A stretch of DNA of 64,000 bases from an uncultured Roseateles sp. (GCF_945956965.1 NZ_CAMFJS010000002.1:186001-250000), one strand, 5' to 3'. Positions 51,946 to 61,484 are shown, counted from the first letter of the stretch. Notes: a model not told the origin generated them from the sequence alone. Translations and numbers: made by a program.

Positions 51946-53520
51946 ATGCAGCTTCATCCATTGCTCCGTTGGCCGCTCCGGCTGTTCTTGCTCTTGCTGG
52001 CGCTTTTGCTGGCGCTGGTGCTGGGCTTTTCGATGTATGCCGTGCTGGCCCTGCCGGCGCTGCAGCCCTGGCATACCGAGCGGCTGACGCAGGAGTTCCG
52101 CGCCGAGGCCCATGCCGGCCTGGACTTTGACGGCTATCTGCAGCGCGAGGGCTTGTTGTTCGAGGAACTCAAAGCCCGCCAAGCCGCCTGGCAAGCGCAG
52201 GAGCACAGCGCGGAAAGAGGGGAGTGGGGCGAATGGGCCGACAGCCGCTTCAATCCCAAAAGCCAGGTCAGTCGCTTGGCCGAGGGTGCGCCCTTCAATC
52301 GCTCGATGCGCCTGAGCGTCAAGCAGGCGCGCGGCCAGGCCTTGCTGATCCACGGCCTGACCGATTCGCCCTATGCCATGAAGGCCATGGCCGAGACCTT
52401 GCGCGCCCAGGGCATGGCGGTGACGCTGCTGCGCCTTCCGGGCCACGGCACTTTGCCGTCCATGATGTTGGACATGGACTTGCGCGACTGGCGCGCCGCT
52501 GTGCGCATCGCCGCGGCCGATGTGGCCAAGCGCGCCGGGCCGGATCAGCTCTTCTACCTCGGCGGCTTTTCCACCGGCGGCGCGCTGGCCCTGCTGCACA
52601 GCCTGGATACCTTGCAGGACCCCGCGCTGCGCCGCCCGGACCGGGTGCTGCTGGCCGCGCCCGCCATTGAGCTGCCGCCGGTGGCGGCGGTGTCTAACGT
52701 AGTGGATGTGCTGCATTACCTGCCGATCCCGCTGCTGCAAAAAACGCGCTGGCAGGAACTGGTGGCCGAATACGACCCCTACAAATACAACTCCTTCCCC
52801 ATCAATGCTGGGCGCCAGGTCTTCCGCGCCACCCAGGCTTTGCAGCAGGGGTTGAGCGAAGCGGCCGCGGCCGGGCGGCTGGCGCAGATGCCGCCTGTGC
52901 TCACCTACCAATCGGTGGTGGACGCCACCGTTGGTGCGACCGGCGCGCTGGACACTTTGTACGCGCGCCTGCCCGGCGCCCAGCATCGCCTGGTGCTGTT
53001 CGATATCAACCGCCAGCAGCATTTGCGCAGCATCGTCAGCCCCAGCTCGCAAGCCCTGCTGGACCGTGTATTGGCCAGCCCGCGCGGCTACACGCTGGAG
53101 CTCGTCAGCAATCTGGACCCGCAAAGCGCCGCCGTGGCTGCGCAGCGCTGGGCACCGGGGGCGAATGAGCCCAGCCCTGATCCCGTCAGCGCGGCCCTGC
53201 AGCCCGCGCCGCAATGGCCTTTTGATCAAGTCTCGCTGGGCCATGTGTCCCTGCTGTGGCCGCCCAATGACCCGATCTACGGCTATTTGCCCGGCAGCGG
53301 CCGGCATGGCGTGCCCGCCATCGGTTCCTGGCTGCTGCGCGGGGAGAGTGGGGCAACCAATTTGTCGCTCGGTTCGCTGACGCGCTTGCGCAGCAATCCG
53401 TTTTGGTCCTTGATCGATGCTGACTTGAGGGCCACTTTGGTGGCTGACCTGAAGGCCAAGGCGGGGCTGGCCAAGCCTGAGGAGAGCAAAGGCCATGGCC
53501 CAGAGGCTGCCCGACAGTGA
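51946..53520 (+). CDS. Membrane-anchored alpha/beta-hydrolase
   Basis: This 524-aa protein has an N-terminal membrane anchor (LFLLLLALLLALVLGFSMYAVLAL) and an alpha/beta-hydrolase core of the serine-aminopeptidase/lysophospholipase type. The oxyanion segment is QALLIHGLTDSPYAMKAMAETL, the lid region is RLPGHGTLPSMM, and the nucleophile elbow is GGFSTGGALAL (Ser). A late acid/His region follows, including SLGHVSLLWPPNDPIYG. The active site would face the periplasm. The substrate is not known. It begins 21 nt after the exchanger gene. Confidence 0.87.
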   Translation: MQLHPLLRWPLRLFLLLLALLLALVLGFSMYAVLALPALQPWHTERLTQEFRAEAHAGLDFDGYLQREGLLFEELKARQAAWQAQEHSAERGEWGEWADSRFNPKSQVSRLAEGAPFNRSMRLSVKQARGQALLIHGLTDSPYAMKAMAETLRAQGMAVTLLRLPGHGTLPSMMLDMDLRDWRAAVRIAAADVAKRAGPDQLFYLGGFSTGGALALLHSLDTLQDPALRRPDRVLLAAPAIELPPVAAVSNVVDVLHYLPIPLLQKTRWQELVAEYDPYKYNSFPINAGRQVFRATQALQQGLSEAAAAGRLAQMPPVLTYQSVVDATVGATGALDTLYARLPGAQHRLVLFDINRQQHLRSIVSPSSQALLDRVLASPRGYTLELVSNLDPQSAAVAAQRWAPGANEPSPDPVSAALQPAPQWPFDQVSLGHVSLLWPPNDPIYGYLPGSGRHGVPAIGSWLLRGESGATNLSLGSLTRLRSNPFWSLIDADLRATLVADLKAKAGLAKPEESKGHGPEAARQ

Positions 53521-53597
53521 AGCGACACGGTAGCGACTGAGCGCCAGCCTGGGGCAGGTCTTACACTGCCCGCTCCCCCTCATTTCCAGCCCAATTC

Positions 53598-54413
53598 ATG
53601 AGCAGCAGCATTGCATTCATCGGCGGCGGCAATATGGCCAGCGCCATCATCGGCGGGCTGATCCGCGCCGGCCGTGCGCCGCAGTCCATCCTGGTGGTCG
53701 AACCTTTCGAGGCGACGCGGGAGCAATTGCGCCAGAACTTCGGCGTGCGCGTCTTCGCCGCGGCCGACGCTGCCCTGAGCACGGCGGACCTGCTGGTCTG
53801 GGCCGTCAAGCCGCAGTATTTCGCCGAGGCTGCCGCACCTTGTGCGGGCATGGTGAGCCAGGCCCTGCAACTCTCGGTGATGGCCGGCATCCGCAGCGAG
53901 GCCATCGTGCGCCTCAGCGGCGGCGCCGAGCGGGTGGTGCGCAGCATGCCCAACACGCCGGCGCTGATCGGCCAAGGCATTGCCGGCCTGTATGCGCGCC
54001 CGGCGGTGTCTGCTGCGGACCGTGCCTTGGTGGAAGAGGTTTTGGCGCCCACCGGCCGCACGCTCTGGGTCGAGCAAGAAGATGATCTGGACGCGGTGAC
54101 CGCGCTCTCGGGCTCTGGCCCGGCCTATTTCTTCTACATCGTCGAAGCCATGATGGCCGCAGCGGTGGAGATGGGCTTGAGCGCCGAGCAAGGCCGCGTG
54201 CTGGCCCTGGCGACCTGCTCCGGCGCGGCCCAGCTGGCGCTGCAATCCAGCGAAAGCCCGGCCGTCTTGCGCAGCCGTGTCACCTCAAAAGGCGGCACCA
54301 CCCATGCGGCCATCAGCAGCCTGGAGCAAGACGGCGTGGCCGCCGCCATGCAGCGCGCCGTGCTGGCCGCGCAGCTGCGGGCCCGCGAGATGGGCCGCGA
54401 ATTCGGTGCCTGA
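53598..54413 (+). CDS. proC: Pyrroline-5-carboxylate reductase
   Basis: This 271-aa enzyme makes the last step of proline synthesis, reducing 1-pyrroline-5-carboxylate with NAD(P)H. It has the Rossmann motif FIGGGNMASAIIGGLI, VRSMPNTPALIGQGIAGLY, and the C-terminal family signature ALSGSGPAYFFYIVEAMMAAAVEMGL ... SRVTSKGGTTHAAI. It is the anabolic counterpart of the PutA at the other end of the window. Confidence 0.97.
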   Translation: MSSSIAFIGGGNMASAIIGGLIRAGRAPQSILVVEPFEATREQLRQNFGVRVFAAADAALSTADLLVWAVKPQYFAEAAAPCAGMVSQALQLSVMAGIRSEAIVRLSGGAERVVRSMPNTPALIGQGIAGLYARPAVSAADRALVEEVLAPTGRTLWVEQEDDLDAVTALSGSGPAYFFYIVEAMMAAAVEMGLSAEQGRVLALATCSGAAQLALQSSESPAVLRSRVTSKGGTTHAAISSLEQDGVAAAMQRAVLAAQLRAREMGREFGA

Positions 54414-54436
54414 GATCGCCTGAGATTGCTGGATAC

Positions 54437-55015
54437 ATGGGTATTGCGAGTCGAGACACATTGCGCGACTGGTTGCGCGCGCCGGGTTCACTGAGCCGTC
54501 GGCTGGCCCAGTTAGGCCAGAAATTTGAAGTCCAGATCCTGCGCCAAGGCACGGCGCCGCTGCGTGCGCCGGAGTTGCAAGCCCTGGGTTTGCCGCGCCA
54601 CGGCTGCACTTTTGTCCGCGAAGTGATTCTGCGGGTCGATGGGCAGGCGCTGGTGTGGGCGCGCTCATCCCTGCACGCCAGCGCACTGGCCGGGCCTTGG
54701 CGGGCGCTCAAGGGCCTGGGCTCCAAGCCGCTGGCCAATCTGCTTTATGCCGACCCGCGCGTCAAACGCAGCGAACTCAGCCCCAAGCGCATCGCCCGCC
54801 ACGGCCACACCCGCCGCCAGATGCAGCGCCAGTGGCTGGCCGCCACGGGCAGCTTGCCATCCGCACAAATGCTCTGGTCACGTAATTCTGTATTTCGTCG
54901 GGGCGGGGCGGAATTGCGTGTGATGGAGCTGTTTGTGCCTGATTTAGCACGCCATTCACCTAAACATAGGGGGGGTAGCTTGCGCGTTAGGCCCGGTGCT
55001 GGCCCTAAACTGTGA
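54437..55015 (+). CDS. ubiC: Chorismate--pyruvate lyase
   Basis: This 192-aa protein matches chorismate lyase, which turns chorismate into 4-hydroxybenzoate and pyruvate for ubiquinone synthesis. Visible parts are DWLRAPGSLSRRLAQLGQKFEVQILRQG, CTFVREVILRVDGQALVWARSSLHASALAGPWRALKGLGSKPLANLLYADPRVKRS with the buried product-binding Arg/Glu pattern, and LWSRNSVFRRGGAELRVMELFVPDL. It follows proC by 23 nt. UbiA, the next enzyme, is encoded 1.7 kb away on the other strand. Confidence 0.94.
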   Translation: MGIASRDTLRDWLRAPGSLSRRLAQLGQKFEVQILRQGTAPLRAPELQALGLPRHGCTFVREVILRVDGQALVWARSSLHASALAGPWRALKGLGSKPLANLLYADPRVKRSELSPKRIARHGHTRRQMQRQWLAATGSLPSAQMLWSRNSVFRRGGAELRVMELFVPDLARHSPKHRGGSLRVRPGAGPKL

Positions 55016-55051
55016 GCACCCAGGGAGGTTCATCACACGTTGAGGAATCTC

Positions 55052-55591
55052 ATGAAAACTCGAGATATTGTCATTTTCAGTGGCCAGCAATTTGCTGTGC
55101 CGCAATGTATTCAGCGCATCGACCACCAATCGACTCATGGTTGGCAGCTGCGTTACGGCGGTACCAAGCTGTTCTCTGACCATTCGCAAGATGGCAGCGG
55201 CGCAGCGGCGGCCCTGGCTCTCGCGACCAAAGAGTTGCTGAGCCGAATTGCCAAGCTGCCGGCGCCGTCACGCCTGCAACGCCGTCCCAGCGGCAACAAG
55301 GGCAGTGGTTTGCCGGTTGGTATTTCCGGCCCCATCGTGCGGCAACGCGCCAGCAGCCGGGTGCGCGACTGCAGCTTCGCTGTGTCGCTGCCGCGCTTTG
55401 GCAGCACGCCGCATGGCCGCAGCGTCTATATCGGTACCGAAAACACCTACACGGTGGAAAAGTACCAGGCCGCACTGGCCAAGGCCGTGGAACTGCGTGC
55501 CAAGGCCGAAGAGGCTTATCAGCGCGCGGCCACCAAGGCCAAGCGCAGCGAGGCCAAGGCCTTGAAGGCGGCTTTGAAAGCCGCGGCTTGA
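55052..55591 (+). CDS. Hypothetical basic protein with two AP2-like beta-sheet segments
   Basis: This 179-aa basic protein is not firmly recognised. Two similar units, HGWQLRYGGTKLFSDHSQDGSGAAAALALATKELLSRI and CSFAVSLPRFGSTPHGRSVYIGTENTYTVEKYQAALAKAVELRAKAEEAYQRA, each look like a three-strand sheet followed by a helix. This is the pattern of AP2-type DNA-binding domains. The tail is Ala/Lys-rich. The ATG at 55052 with TGAGGA just upstream is preferred over the in-frame TTG at 55040. DNA binding is inference. Confidence 0.65.
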   Translation: MKTRDIVIFSGQQFAVPQCIQRIDHQSTHGWQLRYGGTKLFSDHSQDGSGAAAALALATKELLSRIAKLPAPSRLQRRPSGNKGSGLPVGISGPIVRQRASSRVRDCSFAVSLPRFGSTPHGRSVYIGTENTYTVEKYQAALAKAVELRAKAEEAYQRAATKAKRSEAKALKAALKAAA

Positions 55592-55702
55592 GCCTGTGCT
55601 GAGCCGACGCCGCGCTGAACAGCGCGGGTGCAGCGGCGGCCGCCGCTGGCGCATTCGCGCTGGCAGCTGCGCTTGCGCCCGTTGCTGGCCGGAGGCGCAA
55701 GA

Positions 55703-56719
55703 ATGAGCCGCTTTCGCTGGGGCTTGATCGGCCCTGGGCGCATTGCCGGCACGTTTGCGCAGGCGGTGGCCGGCTTGCCGGGCTCATGCCTGCACGCCGT
55801 GTGGGCGCGTGATCTGGCCAAAGCCCAGGCTTTTGCCGAGCAATGGTCAGCGCCAAACACCGAGCCTGTGCGGGCTAGCAATGAGCTCGACGCCTTCTTG
55901 CGCGACCCCGCGGTGGACGGCGTCTACATCGCCACCCCTCATGCCCAGCATGGCGAGTTCATCGCGGCCAGCCTGGCCGCCGGTAAACCGGTGCTGTGCG
56001 AGAAGCCGCTGGTGCCCAATCTGGTGCAAGGCCAGGCCCTGGTGGCCTTGGCGCAGCAGCGCCAGTGCTTTTTGATGGAAGCGGTGTGGACACGCTTTTT
56101 GCCGCTTTACGCTCAGGTCGGTGAGTGGCTGCGGGCGCAGCGCATCGGGCCGGTGCGCGCCATGCAGTCGAGTTTTTGCTTTGCAATTCCCTTCGAGGAA
56201 AGCAATCGCTGCTTTGCCCCGGCTTTGGCCGGCGGCGCCTTGTTGGACATCGGTATTTACAACCTCACCATGACGCGCTGGGTCATGCAGCAGGCCCTGG
56301 GCGATTGCCCCGAGCCCCTGAGCATCCAGGCCCAGGGCGTGCTGGCCCCCAGCGGGGTGGATCAACGCCTGGCGGCCACCCTGCAATTCCCGGGTGGTGT
56401 GAGCTCGCAGTTCCTCTGCGCCTTTGATAGCCAGGCCGAAAACGCCCTGCACATTTACGGTGAGCGCGGGCGGATCAGCATCAGCGCGCCCTTCTGGGGT
56501 GCCAGCGAAGCGACCCTGGTGTTGGGTGACGCCGCGCCGCTGCGCGTGCAATTGCCGCCCGCCATCAATGGCTTTGAAGGCGAGATCGAAGAGGCGCAGC
56601 GCTGCATTCGCGCCGGCCTGATCGAAAGCCCGCACATCAGCCATGCCGACAGCTTGGCCACGCTGGGCTGGATGGACGAAATCCGCCGCCAGCTGGGCGT
56701 GCGCTACCCCTTCGAGTGA
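55703..56719 (+). CDS. Gfo/Idh/MocA-family oxidoreductase
   Basis: This 338-aa NAD(P)-dependent protein has FRWGLIGPGRIAGTFAQAVAG at the N-terminus and the EKPL motif (GKPVLCEKPLVPN, with the conserved catalytic Lys). The trans-dihydrodiol-dehydrogenase-like C-terminal domain has FLMEAVWTRFLPLYAQVGEWLRAQRIGPVR and GGALLDIGIYNLTM. The W-TRF motif points to the dihydrodiol/sugar dehydrogenase branch. The substrate is unknown. GGAGG precedes the ATG at 55703. Confidence 0.9.
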   Translation: MSRFRWGLIGPGRIAGTFAQAVAGLPGSCLHAVWARDLAKAQAFAEQWSAPNTEPVRASNELDAFLRDPAVDGVYIATPHAQHGEFIAASLAAGKPVLCEKPLVPNLVQGQALVALAQQRQCFLMEAVWTRFLPLYAQVGEWLRAQRIGPVRAMQSSFCFAIPFEESNRCFAPALAGGALLDIGIYNLTMTRWVMQQALGDCPEPLSIQAQGVLAPSGVDQRLAATLQFPGGVSSQFLCAFDSQAENALHIYGERGRISISAPFWGASEATLVLGDAAPLRVQLPPAINGFEGEIEEAQRCIRAGLIESPHISHADSLATLGWMDEIRRQLGVRYPFE

Positions 56720-56747
56720 GTGAGTGCTTGAAGGCGCTGGCGGGCGC

Positions 56748-57686
56748 TTAGCCCCGCAGCGCCAGGTCCAGCACCGTGCCGGCAAACACCGCCAGGCCCA
56801 GCCAGTGGTTTTCGCGGAAGGCCTTGAAGCAGCCCTCGCGGCTGCGGTCCTTGATCAGGGTGTAATGCCAGAGCACTTGGGCCGCCGCCACCGCGATGCC
56901 CAGCAGGAAATAGCGGCCGAGGCCGAAGCGCAGGCCCAGGGCTGTCCACGCGCCGAGGTAGATGGCGTAGAAGGCCATCACGCCGATGACGTCAAAGCGG
57001 CCCAGTGTCAGCGCCGAGGTCTTGATGCCGATGCGGATATCGTCATCCCGGTCCACCATTGCGTACTCGGTGTCGTAGGCCAGCACCCAGAACAAATTGG
57101 CCAGCAGCAGGCCCCAGGCCGATAGCGGCACGGCGGCTTGCACCGCGGCCCAGCTCCACTCAGTGCCACCCAAGGCGGCTGAGAAGGCCATTGGAATGCC
57201 GAAGCTGAAGGCCACGCCCAAGACCGCCTGCGGCATATTGACCACCCGCTTGGCATAGGGGTAGAGCAGGGTCACCGCCAGCGCGGCAAAGCTGAGCAAA
57301 ATGGTCGGCGCATTGGTGCTGAGCACCAGGCCGAAGGACAGCAGTGCCAAACCAGCGCCCAGCAGCAAAGCCTCTTTGACGCTGAGCGCACCGCTGGTGA
57401 CGGGGCGGTTGGCTGTGCGTTTGACATGCTTGTCAAACTCGCGGTCCGCCACATCGTTGACGCAGCAGCCGGCCGAGCGCATCAGCACCGTGCCCAGGGT
57501 GAACACCAGCAGCAAATGCCAGCCCGGCCAGCCGTCTGCCGCGATCCACAAAGCGGCCAGGGTGGGCCACAAGAGCAGCAGCCAGCCGGCAGGGCGATCC
57601 CAGCGGATCAGCTGCAGATAGAGGCTCAGGCGGGTGGGCGGGGTATCTGGCAAGGGCGAGGGCGATGGAGAAGAAGCGGTGCTCAT
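56748..57686 (-). CDS. ubiA: 4-hydroxybenzoate polyprenyltransferase
   Basis: This 312-aa membrane enzyme attaches the polyprenyl chain to 4-hydroxybenzoate in ubiquinone synthesis. It has both Asp-rich Mg-prenyl-diphosphate motifs, [23 protein letters not shown] and [21 protein letters not shown], and about eight to nine membrane helices. The start at 57686 (MSTASSPSP) was chosen over a position 39 nt upstream. It is convergent with the Gfo/Idh gene. Confidence 0.96.
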   Translation of the reverse strand: MSTASSPSPSPLPDTPPTRLSLYLQLIRWDRPAGWLLLLWPTLAALWIAADGWPGWHLLLVFTLGTVLMRSAGCCVNDVADREFDKHVKRTANRPVTSGALSVKEALLLGAGLALLSFGLVLSTNAPTILLSFAALAVTLLYPYAKRVVNMPQAVLGVAFSFGIPMAFSAALGGTEWSWAAVQAAVPLSAWGLLLANLFWVLAYDTEYAMVDRDDDIRIGIKTSALTLGRFDVIGVMAFYAIYLGAWTALGLRFGLGRYFLLGIAVAAAQVLWHYTLIKDRSREGCFKAFRENHWLGLAVFAGTVLDLALRG

Positions 57687-57867
57687 GGGCGTGATTGTCG
57701 CGCCCGGATTTCGCGCTTCACCCACTCCCGCATCCGGTGTTGGAAATTGCCCTCGTCACATAGCGGCTGAGCCCGCCAGCGGTCTAAAAAGGGCTGCGGG
57801 CATACCCCTGCGCCGGGGCGGCGGGCCGCTCCTATCATGGGGCACATCCATCTCGGGAGCGGCCCTC

Positions 57868-58263
57868 ATGTTTACCGAACGCGTCAACAGTCTTTTGGCC
57901 GAAATTCGTCAGCATGACGAGGCTCGCTATCAACTCGTCAAGGCTTTGCGCGAGATGGTGCTGGGCCTGGGCAAGGGCTTGAGCGAGGAGTTCAAGTTCG
58001 GCGGCATTCACTTCAGCGCCGGTCAGCCGGCTCAGGTGTTCTGCGGCCTGACCTCATGCGCCAAGCATGTGGAGTTGGACTTCGATCACGGCGCGGCGCT
58101 GGCCGACCACTTCGGGCAGCTCGAAGGCACAGGCCCGCAGCGCCGCCATATCAAGCTGGCCAGCCTGGATGAGGTGGCCGACAAGCATGTGCTGGACTAC
58201 CTCAAGCTGGCGCTGCAAGAGGCCAACACCAAGCAGCACAAGCCCTTCAAAAAACACCACTGA
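57868..58263 (+). CDS. DUF1801-family protein
   Basis: This 131-aa protein (FTERVNSLLAEIRQHDEARYQLVKALREMVLGLGKGLSEEFKFGGIHFSAGQPAQVFCGLTSCAKHVELDFDHG ... GPQRRHIKLASLDEV) matches the DUF1801/YdhG-like fold with its helix and EEFKFGGI-type segment. Function is unknown, and some relatives are linked to iron or metal handling. CGGGAG lies upstream of the ATG. It is divergent from ubiA. Confidence 0.85.
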   Translation: MFTERVNSLLAEIRQHDEARYQLVKALREMVLGLGKGLSEEFKFGGIHFSAGQPAQVFCGLTSCAKHVELDFDHGAALADHFGQLEGTGPQRRHIKLASLDEVADKHVLDYLKLALQEANTKQHKPFKKHH

Positions 58264-58268
58264 ATGAA

Positions 58269-59414
58269 TCAGCTGGGCCGGCTCGCCAATTCCACCCGGT
58301 TGCGCCCGCCTTGCTTGGCGCGGTAGAGCGCTTGGTCGGCGTCGCTGATCAGCTCGCTGGCCAGCACGGCCGCGTCGACACCCGCGTTATCGTTGTTCAG
58401 CATGGCCAGGCCGATGCTGGCCGTGACCGACAAGACCTGCGACTGCCCACTGGCGCTACCGGCAGCCACAAAGCGCTGCTGGGCCAGGCTGGCGCGGATG
58501 CGTTCGGCGATTTCGCGCGCGAAGGGCTCGGCGGTTTGCGGCAGCAGCAGCACGAACTCCTCACCGCCGTAGCGGGCGATGGTGTCACCGGCCCGCAGCT
58601 GGCCTTGCACCAGATGGCCCACGCCGCGCAGCACCTCGTCGCCGACCGGGTGACCGTGTTGGTCGTTGATGCTCTTGAAGTGATCCAGGTCGAAGAACAA
58701 GCAGGCCAGGGGATGGCGGTAGCGCCGTGCCTGGGCGATTTCGACCAGGCAGCGATGTTCGAAATAACGCCGGTTGTGCACGCCGGTCAGCACGTCGGTC
58801 AGTCCGGTTAGCTTGAGCCGCTCTTGGTTGATGGCGCTTTCCAGGCACACCGCCACGATCAGGCTCAGGCGTTCCAGCAACTGGGTGCCGGTGGTGGGGT
58901 CATAACGCTGGGGATCCAGGCTGCCGAAATGCAGGCCGCCGATCAACTGGCCATGGCGGGCCAGCGGCAGCAGCGCCACCGAGCCCAAGCCCGCTGAGGC
59001 CGCTTCACCACCCAGCAAAGCCGCATGCGTGTCGGGGTCGAAGCGGCCCAGCAGCGGCTTGCTGTGCGGCCCGTAAAGCGCTTGCAATTGCAGGGCCGAG
59101 GGCAGCAGTTGCAGGCCCGGCAGGGTTGCGCTGAGGTGTGCGTTGCTGCCGGCGTTGGCCAGCAGCAGGCGGCTGATCTCGCGTTCCTTATCGACCAGAA
59201 TCAGGCTGACTCGGTCGATGGCAAAGGCCTGGGCATAGGCCTGGAGCAGCAGGCTCAGCAAGGCCTGCAAAGATTCGGCGGCGATCAGCTGATGCTCCAG
59301 CCGCTCGAAGCGCCGCATCTTGTCTTCGTTGCGGCGGGCTTCCTGCAGCAGGGCTTGCAGTTGTTCCTTGAGGGCTTGGTTCTCGGCCTGGAGCTCGCTT
59401 TGCATGCGAGGCAT
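58269..59414 (-). CDS. GAF-GGDEF diguanylate cyclase
   Basis: This ~381-aa cytoplasmic protein has an N-terminal coiled coil (ELQAENQALKEQLQALLQEARRNEDKMRRFERLE) and a DUF484/GAF-like sensor (SLLLQAYAQAFAIDRVSLILVDKEREISRLLLANAG). A GGDEF domain follows (DVLTGVHNRRYFEHRC, FFDLDHFKSINDQHGHPVGDEVL, active-site GGEEF in ARYGGEEFVLLLP). The catalytic residues are intact, so it should make c-di-GMP. A clear RxxD inhibitory site upstream of GGEEF was not seen. It follows livM and may be read through from the liv operon. Confidence 0.92.
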   Translation of the reverse strand: MPRMQSELQAENQALKEQLQALLQEARRNEDKMRRFERLEHQLIAAESLQALLSLLLQAYAQAFAIDRVSLILVDKEREISRLLLANAGSNAHLSATLPGLQLLPSALQLQALYGPHSKPLLGRFDPDTHAALLGGEAASAGLGSVALLPLARHGQLIGGLHFGSLDPQRYDPTTGTQLLERLSLIVAVCLESAINQERLKLTGLTDVLTGVHNRRYFEHRCLVEIAQARRYRHPLACLFFDLDHFKSINDQHGHPVGDEVLRGVGHLVQGQLRAGDTIARYGGEEFVLLLPQTAEPFAREIAERIRASLAQQRFVAAGSASGQSQVLSVTASIGLAMLNNDNAGVDAAVLASELISDADQALYRAKQGGRNRVELASRPS

Positions 59415-59434
59415 TATGCACAGGGCCGCGGCTT

Positions 59435-60481
59435 TTAGTGGCCGCGCAATTTGTCCCACAAGGCCTGGGCCTCACCCACCACGCCGCGGCGAAAGGCCAG
59501 CACGCAGATGATGAAGATCAGGCCTGTGACCAAGCTCACCGACTCACCCAAGCCGTTGAACCAGGCCACGCCGGTCATATCGGCCAGGGCCTTGCCGAGG
59601 TCGCCAATCTTGTTCTCCAGCGCAATGATGATCAGCGCGCCCACCATGGGGCCCACCAGGGTGCCCATGCCGCCCACCAGGGTCATCAAGATGACCAAGC
59701 CGGAGGTGGTCCAGAGCGCATCGGTCAGGGTGGCAAAGCCCAACACCAGGGTCTTGGTGGCGCCGGCCAGACCGGCCAGGCTGGCCGAGAGCACAAAGGC
59801 CAGCAGCTTGAACTTGTCGACGTCATAGCCCAGCGAAGTGGCGCGGGCCTCGTTTTCGCGAATCGAGGTCAGCACCTGGCCGAAGGGCGAATGCACGGTG
59901 CGGTAGATCAACCAGAAGGCGGCAATGAAGATCGCCAGCACGACGTAGAACAGGGTCAGATCCGAGCTCAGATCCAGGCCGAAGAAGCTGCCGCGCGGCA
60001 CCGACTGCAGGCCGTCCTCGCCGCCGGTGAAGGGCGCTTGCAGGAAGACGAAATACAGCATCTGGCTCAGCGCCAGCGTGATCATGGAGAAATAGATGCC
60101 GGTGCGGCGGATGGCCAGCAAGCCGAACAGCAGGCCCACGCCGCCCGCGGCCAGGGCGCCGAACAACAAGCCCGCAGGCGCGGGCAGGCCCCACACTTTG
60201 AGCGCATGGCCGGTGGCATAGGCCGCTGTGCCCAGAAAGGCGGCATGGCCAAAGCTCAGCAGGCCGGTGAAGCCGATCAGCAAATTGAAGGCGCAGGCAA
60301 ACAGGGCGAAGCACAGCACCTTCATCACGAAGATGGGATAGACGCCCACGGCCGGCAGCAGGGTGATGGCCAGGAACAGTGCGCCGTAGCCCAGCAAGGG
60401 GTTGCGCTCCTTGCGGGCGCTGCTGGGCGGCTGCTTGGCGGACGATGCCGCGGGGGTGCTGCTAGCGGAGGTTGTGCTCAT
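59435..60481 (-). CDS. livM: Branched-chain amino-acid-type ABC transporter permease LivM
   Basis: This 348-aa inner-membrane protein has the LivM family features: a long N-terminal region, FVMKVLCFALFACAFNLLIGFTGLLSFGHAAFLGTAAYATGHAL, the coupling loop SIRENEARATSLGYDVDKFKLLAFVLSASLAGLAGA, and GGMGTLVGPMVGALIII. It overlaps livH by 4 nt. The substrate of the system need not be a branched-chain amino acid; urea, amides and aromatic acids use the same transporter class. Confidence 0.94.
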   Translation of the reverse strand: MSTTSASSTPAASSAKQPPSSARKERNPLLGYGALFLAITLLPAVGVYPIFVMKVLCFALFACAFNLLIGFTGLLSFGHAAFLGTAAYATGHALKVWGLPAPAGLLFGALAAGGVGLLFGLLAIRRTGIYFSMITLALSQMLYFVFLQAPFTGGEDGLQSVPRGSFFGLDLSSDLTLFYVVLAIFIAAFWLIYRTVHSPFGQVLTSIRENEARATSLGYDVDKFKLLAFVLSASLAGLAGATKTLVLGFATLTDALWTTSGLVILMTLVGGMGTLVGPMVGALIIIALENKIGDLGKALADMTGVAWFNGLGESVSLVTGLIFIICVLAFRRGVVGEAQALWDKLRGH

Positions 60482-61365
60482 TTCTCTTTTCCAAACAAAC
60501 CGGCGGGACGCACCAGCAGCACGATGGCCATCACGACGAACACCACGGTGCTCGAGGCCTCGGGGTAGAACACCTTGGTCAGACCTTCCACCACGCCCAG
60601 GCCCAGGCCGGTGATGACCGAGCCGAGGATGGAGCCCATGCCGCCGATCACCACCACCGCGAACACCACGATGATGAGGTTGGAACCCATCAGGGCCGAG
60701 ACCTGCAGAATCGGTGCGGCCAGCACGCCGGCAAAAGCCGCAAGGGCCACGCCGCCGGCGTAGGTGAGGGTGATCATGCGCGGCACATTGATGCCAAAGG
60801 CTTGCACCAGCTTGGGGTTCTCGGTGCCGGCGCGCAGGGTGGCGCCCAGCGAGGTCTTCTCAATCAGCGCCCACACGCCCAGGCAGACGGTGATGGAGGC
60901 CACCACCACCCAAGCCCGGTAGTTGGGCAGAATCATGAAGCCCAGATTGGTGGCGCCCTGCAAAGCCTCGGGCACCGAATACTGCTGGCCCGACACGCCG
61001 TAGAAAGAGCGGAACACGCCCTCCATCACCAGGGTGATGCCGAAGGTCAGCAGCAGGCCGTAAATATGGTCCAGCTTGTAGAGCCATTGCAGCAGCAGGC
61101 GCTCGATCAAGATGCCCAGCACCCCCACCACCAGCGGCGCCAGCAGCAGCATGGCCCAGTAATTGATGCCCAGATATTCCAGCCCCATCCAGGCCAGGAA
61201 GGCGCCCATCATGTAGAGCGCGCCGTGGGCGAAGTTGATGATGTTGAGCATGCCGAAGATCACGGCCAGGCCCAGCGACAACATGGCGTAGAAAGAGCCA
61301 TTGACCAGGCCCAGCAAAAGCTGGCCAAGCAAGGCGGGCAGGGGGATTCCGAAGAAGTCAGTCAT
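60478..61365 (-). CDS. livH: Branched-chain amino-acid-type ABC transporter permease LivH
   Basis: This 295-aa permease has the LivH pattern: LLGLVNGSFYAMLSLGLAVIFGMLNIINFAHGALYMMGAF, the coupling loop RAGTENPKLVQAFGINVPRMITLTYAGGVALAAFAGVLAAP, and GGMGSILGSVITGLGLGVVEGL. It pairs with LivM. A 134-nt gap with two strong stem-loops separates it from the binding-protein gene upstream. Confidence 0.95.
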   Translation of the reverse strand: MTDFFGIPLPALLGQLLLGLVNGSFYAMLSLGLAVIFGMLNIINFAHGALYMMGAFLAWMGLEYLGINYWAMLLLAPLVVGVLGILIERLLLQWLYKLDHIYGLLLTFGITLVMEGVFRSFYGVSGQQYSVPEALQGATNLGFMILPNYRAWVVVASITVCLGVWALIEKTSLGATLRAGTENPKLVQAFGINVPRMITLTYAGGVALAAFAGVLAAPILQVSALMGSNLIIVVFAVVVIGGMGSILGSVITGLGLGVVEGLTKVFYPEASSTVVFVVMAIVLLVRPAGLFGKEK

Positions 61366-61430
61366 GGGCGAGGCTGGGTTGGCGTGATGGCTTCAGTGCG
61401 CTGGATGCGGTGTTTGCAGCTGGTGCGCTG

Positions 61431-61484
61431 CTGCCCGGCGGGTGCCGCCCGGCAGGCAGCGCGCGGTGGGCACGCACCCACCGC
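61431..61484 (-). promoter_or_regulatory. Two GC-rich stem-loops between the binding-protein gene and livH
   Basis: The first pairs 61431-61441 with 61445-61455 (11 bp, one mismatch). The second is GCGGTGGG (61463-61470) with CCCACCGC (61477-61484), a perfect 8-bp stem. They follow the binding-protein stop without a T-tract. This position often holds an mRNA-stabilising or partly terminating structure that keeps binding-protein expression above that of the permeases. Confidence 0.6.

Noticed and set aside
50626-53583. Very long antisense frame (985 codons) opposite the exchanger and hydrolase genes
   Set aside because: It is a mirror of GC-rich codon bias: no domain, biased composition (His/Gln/Arg/Ala), and both sense genes are clear family members.
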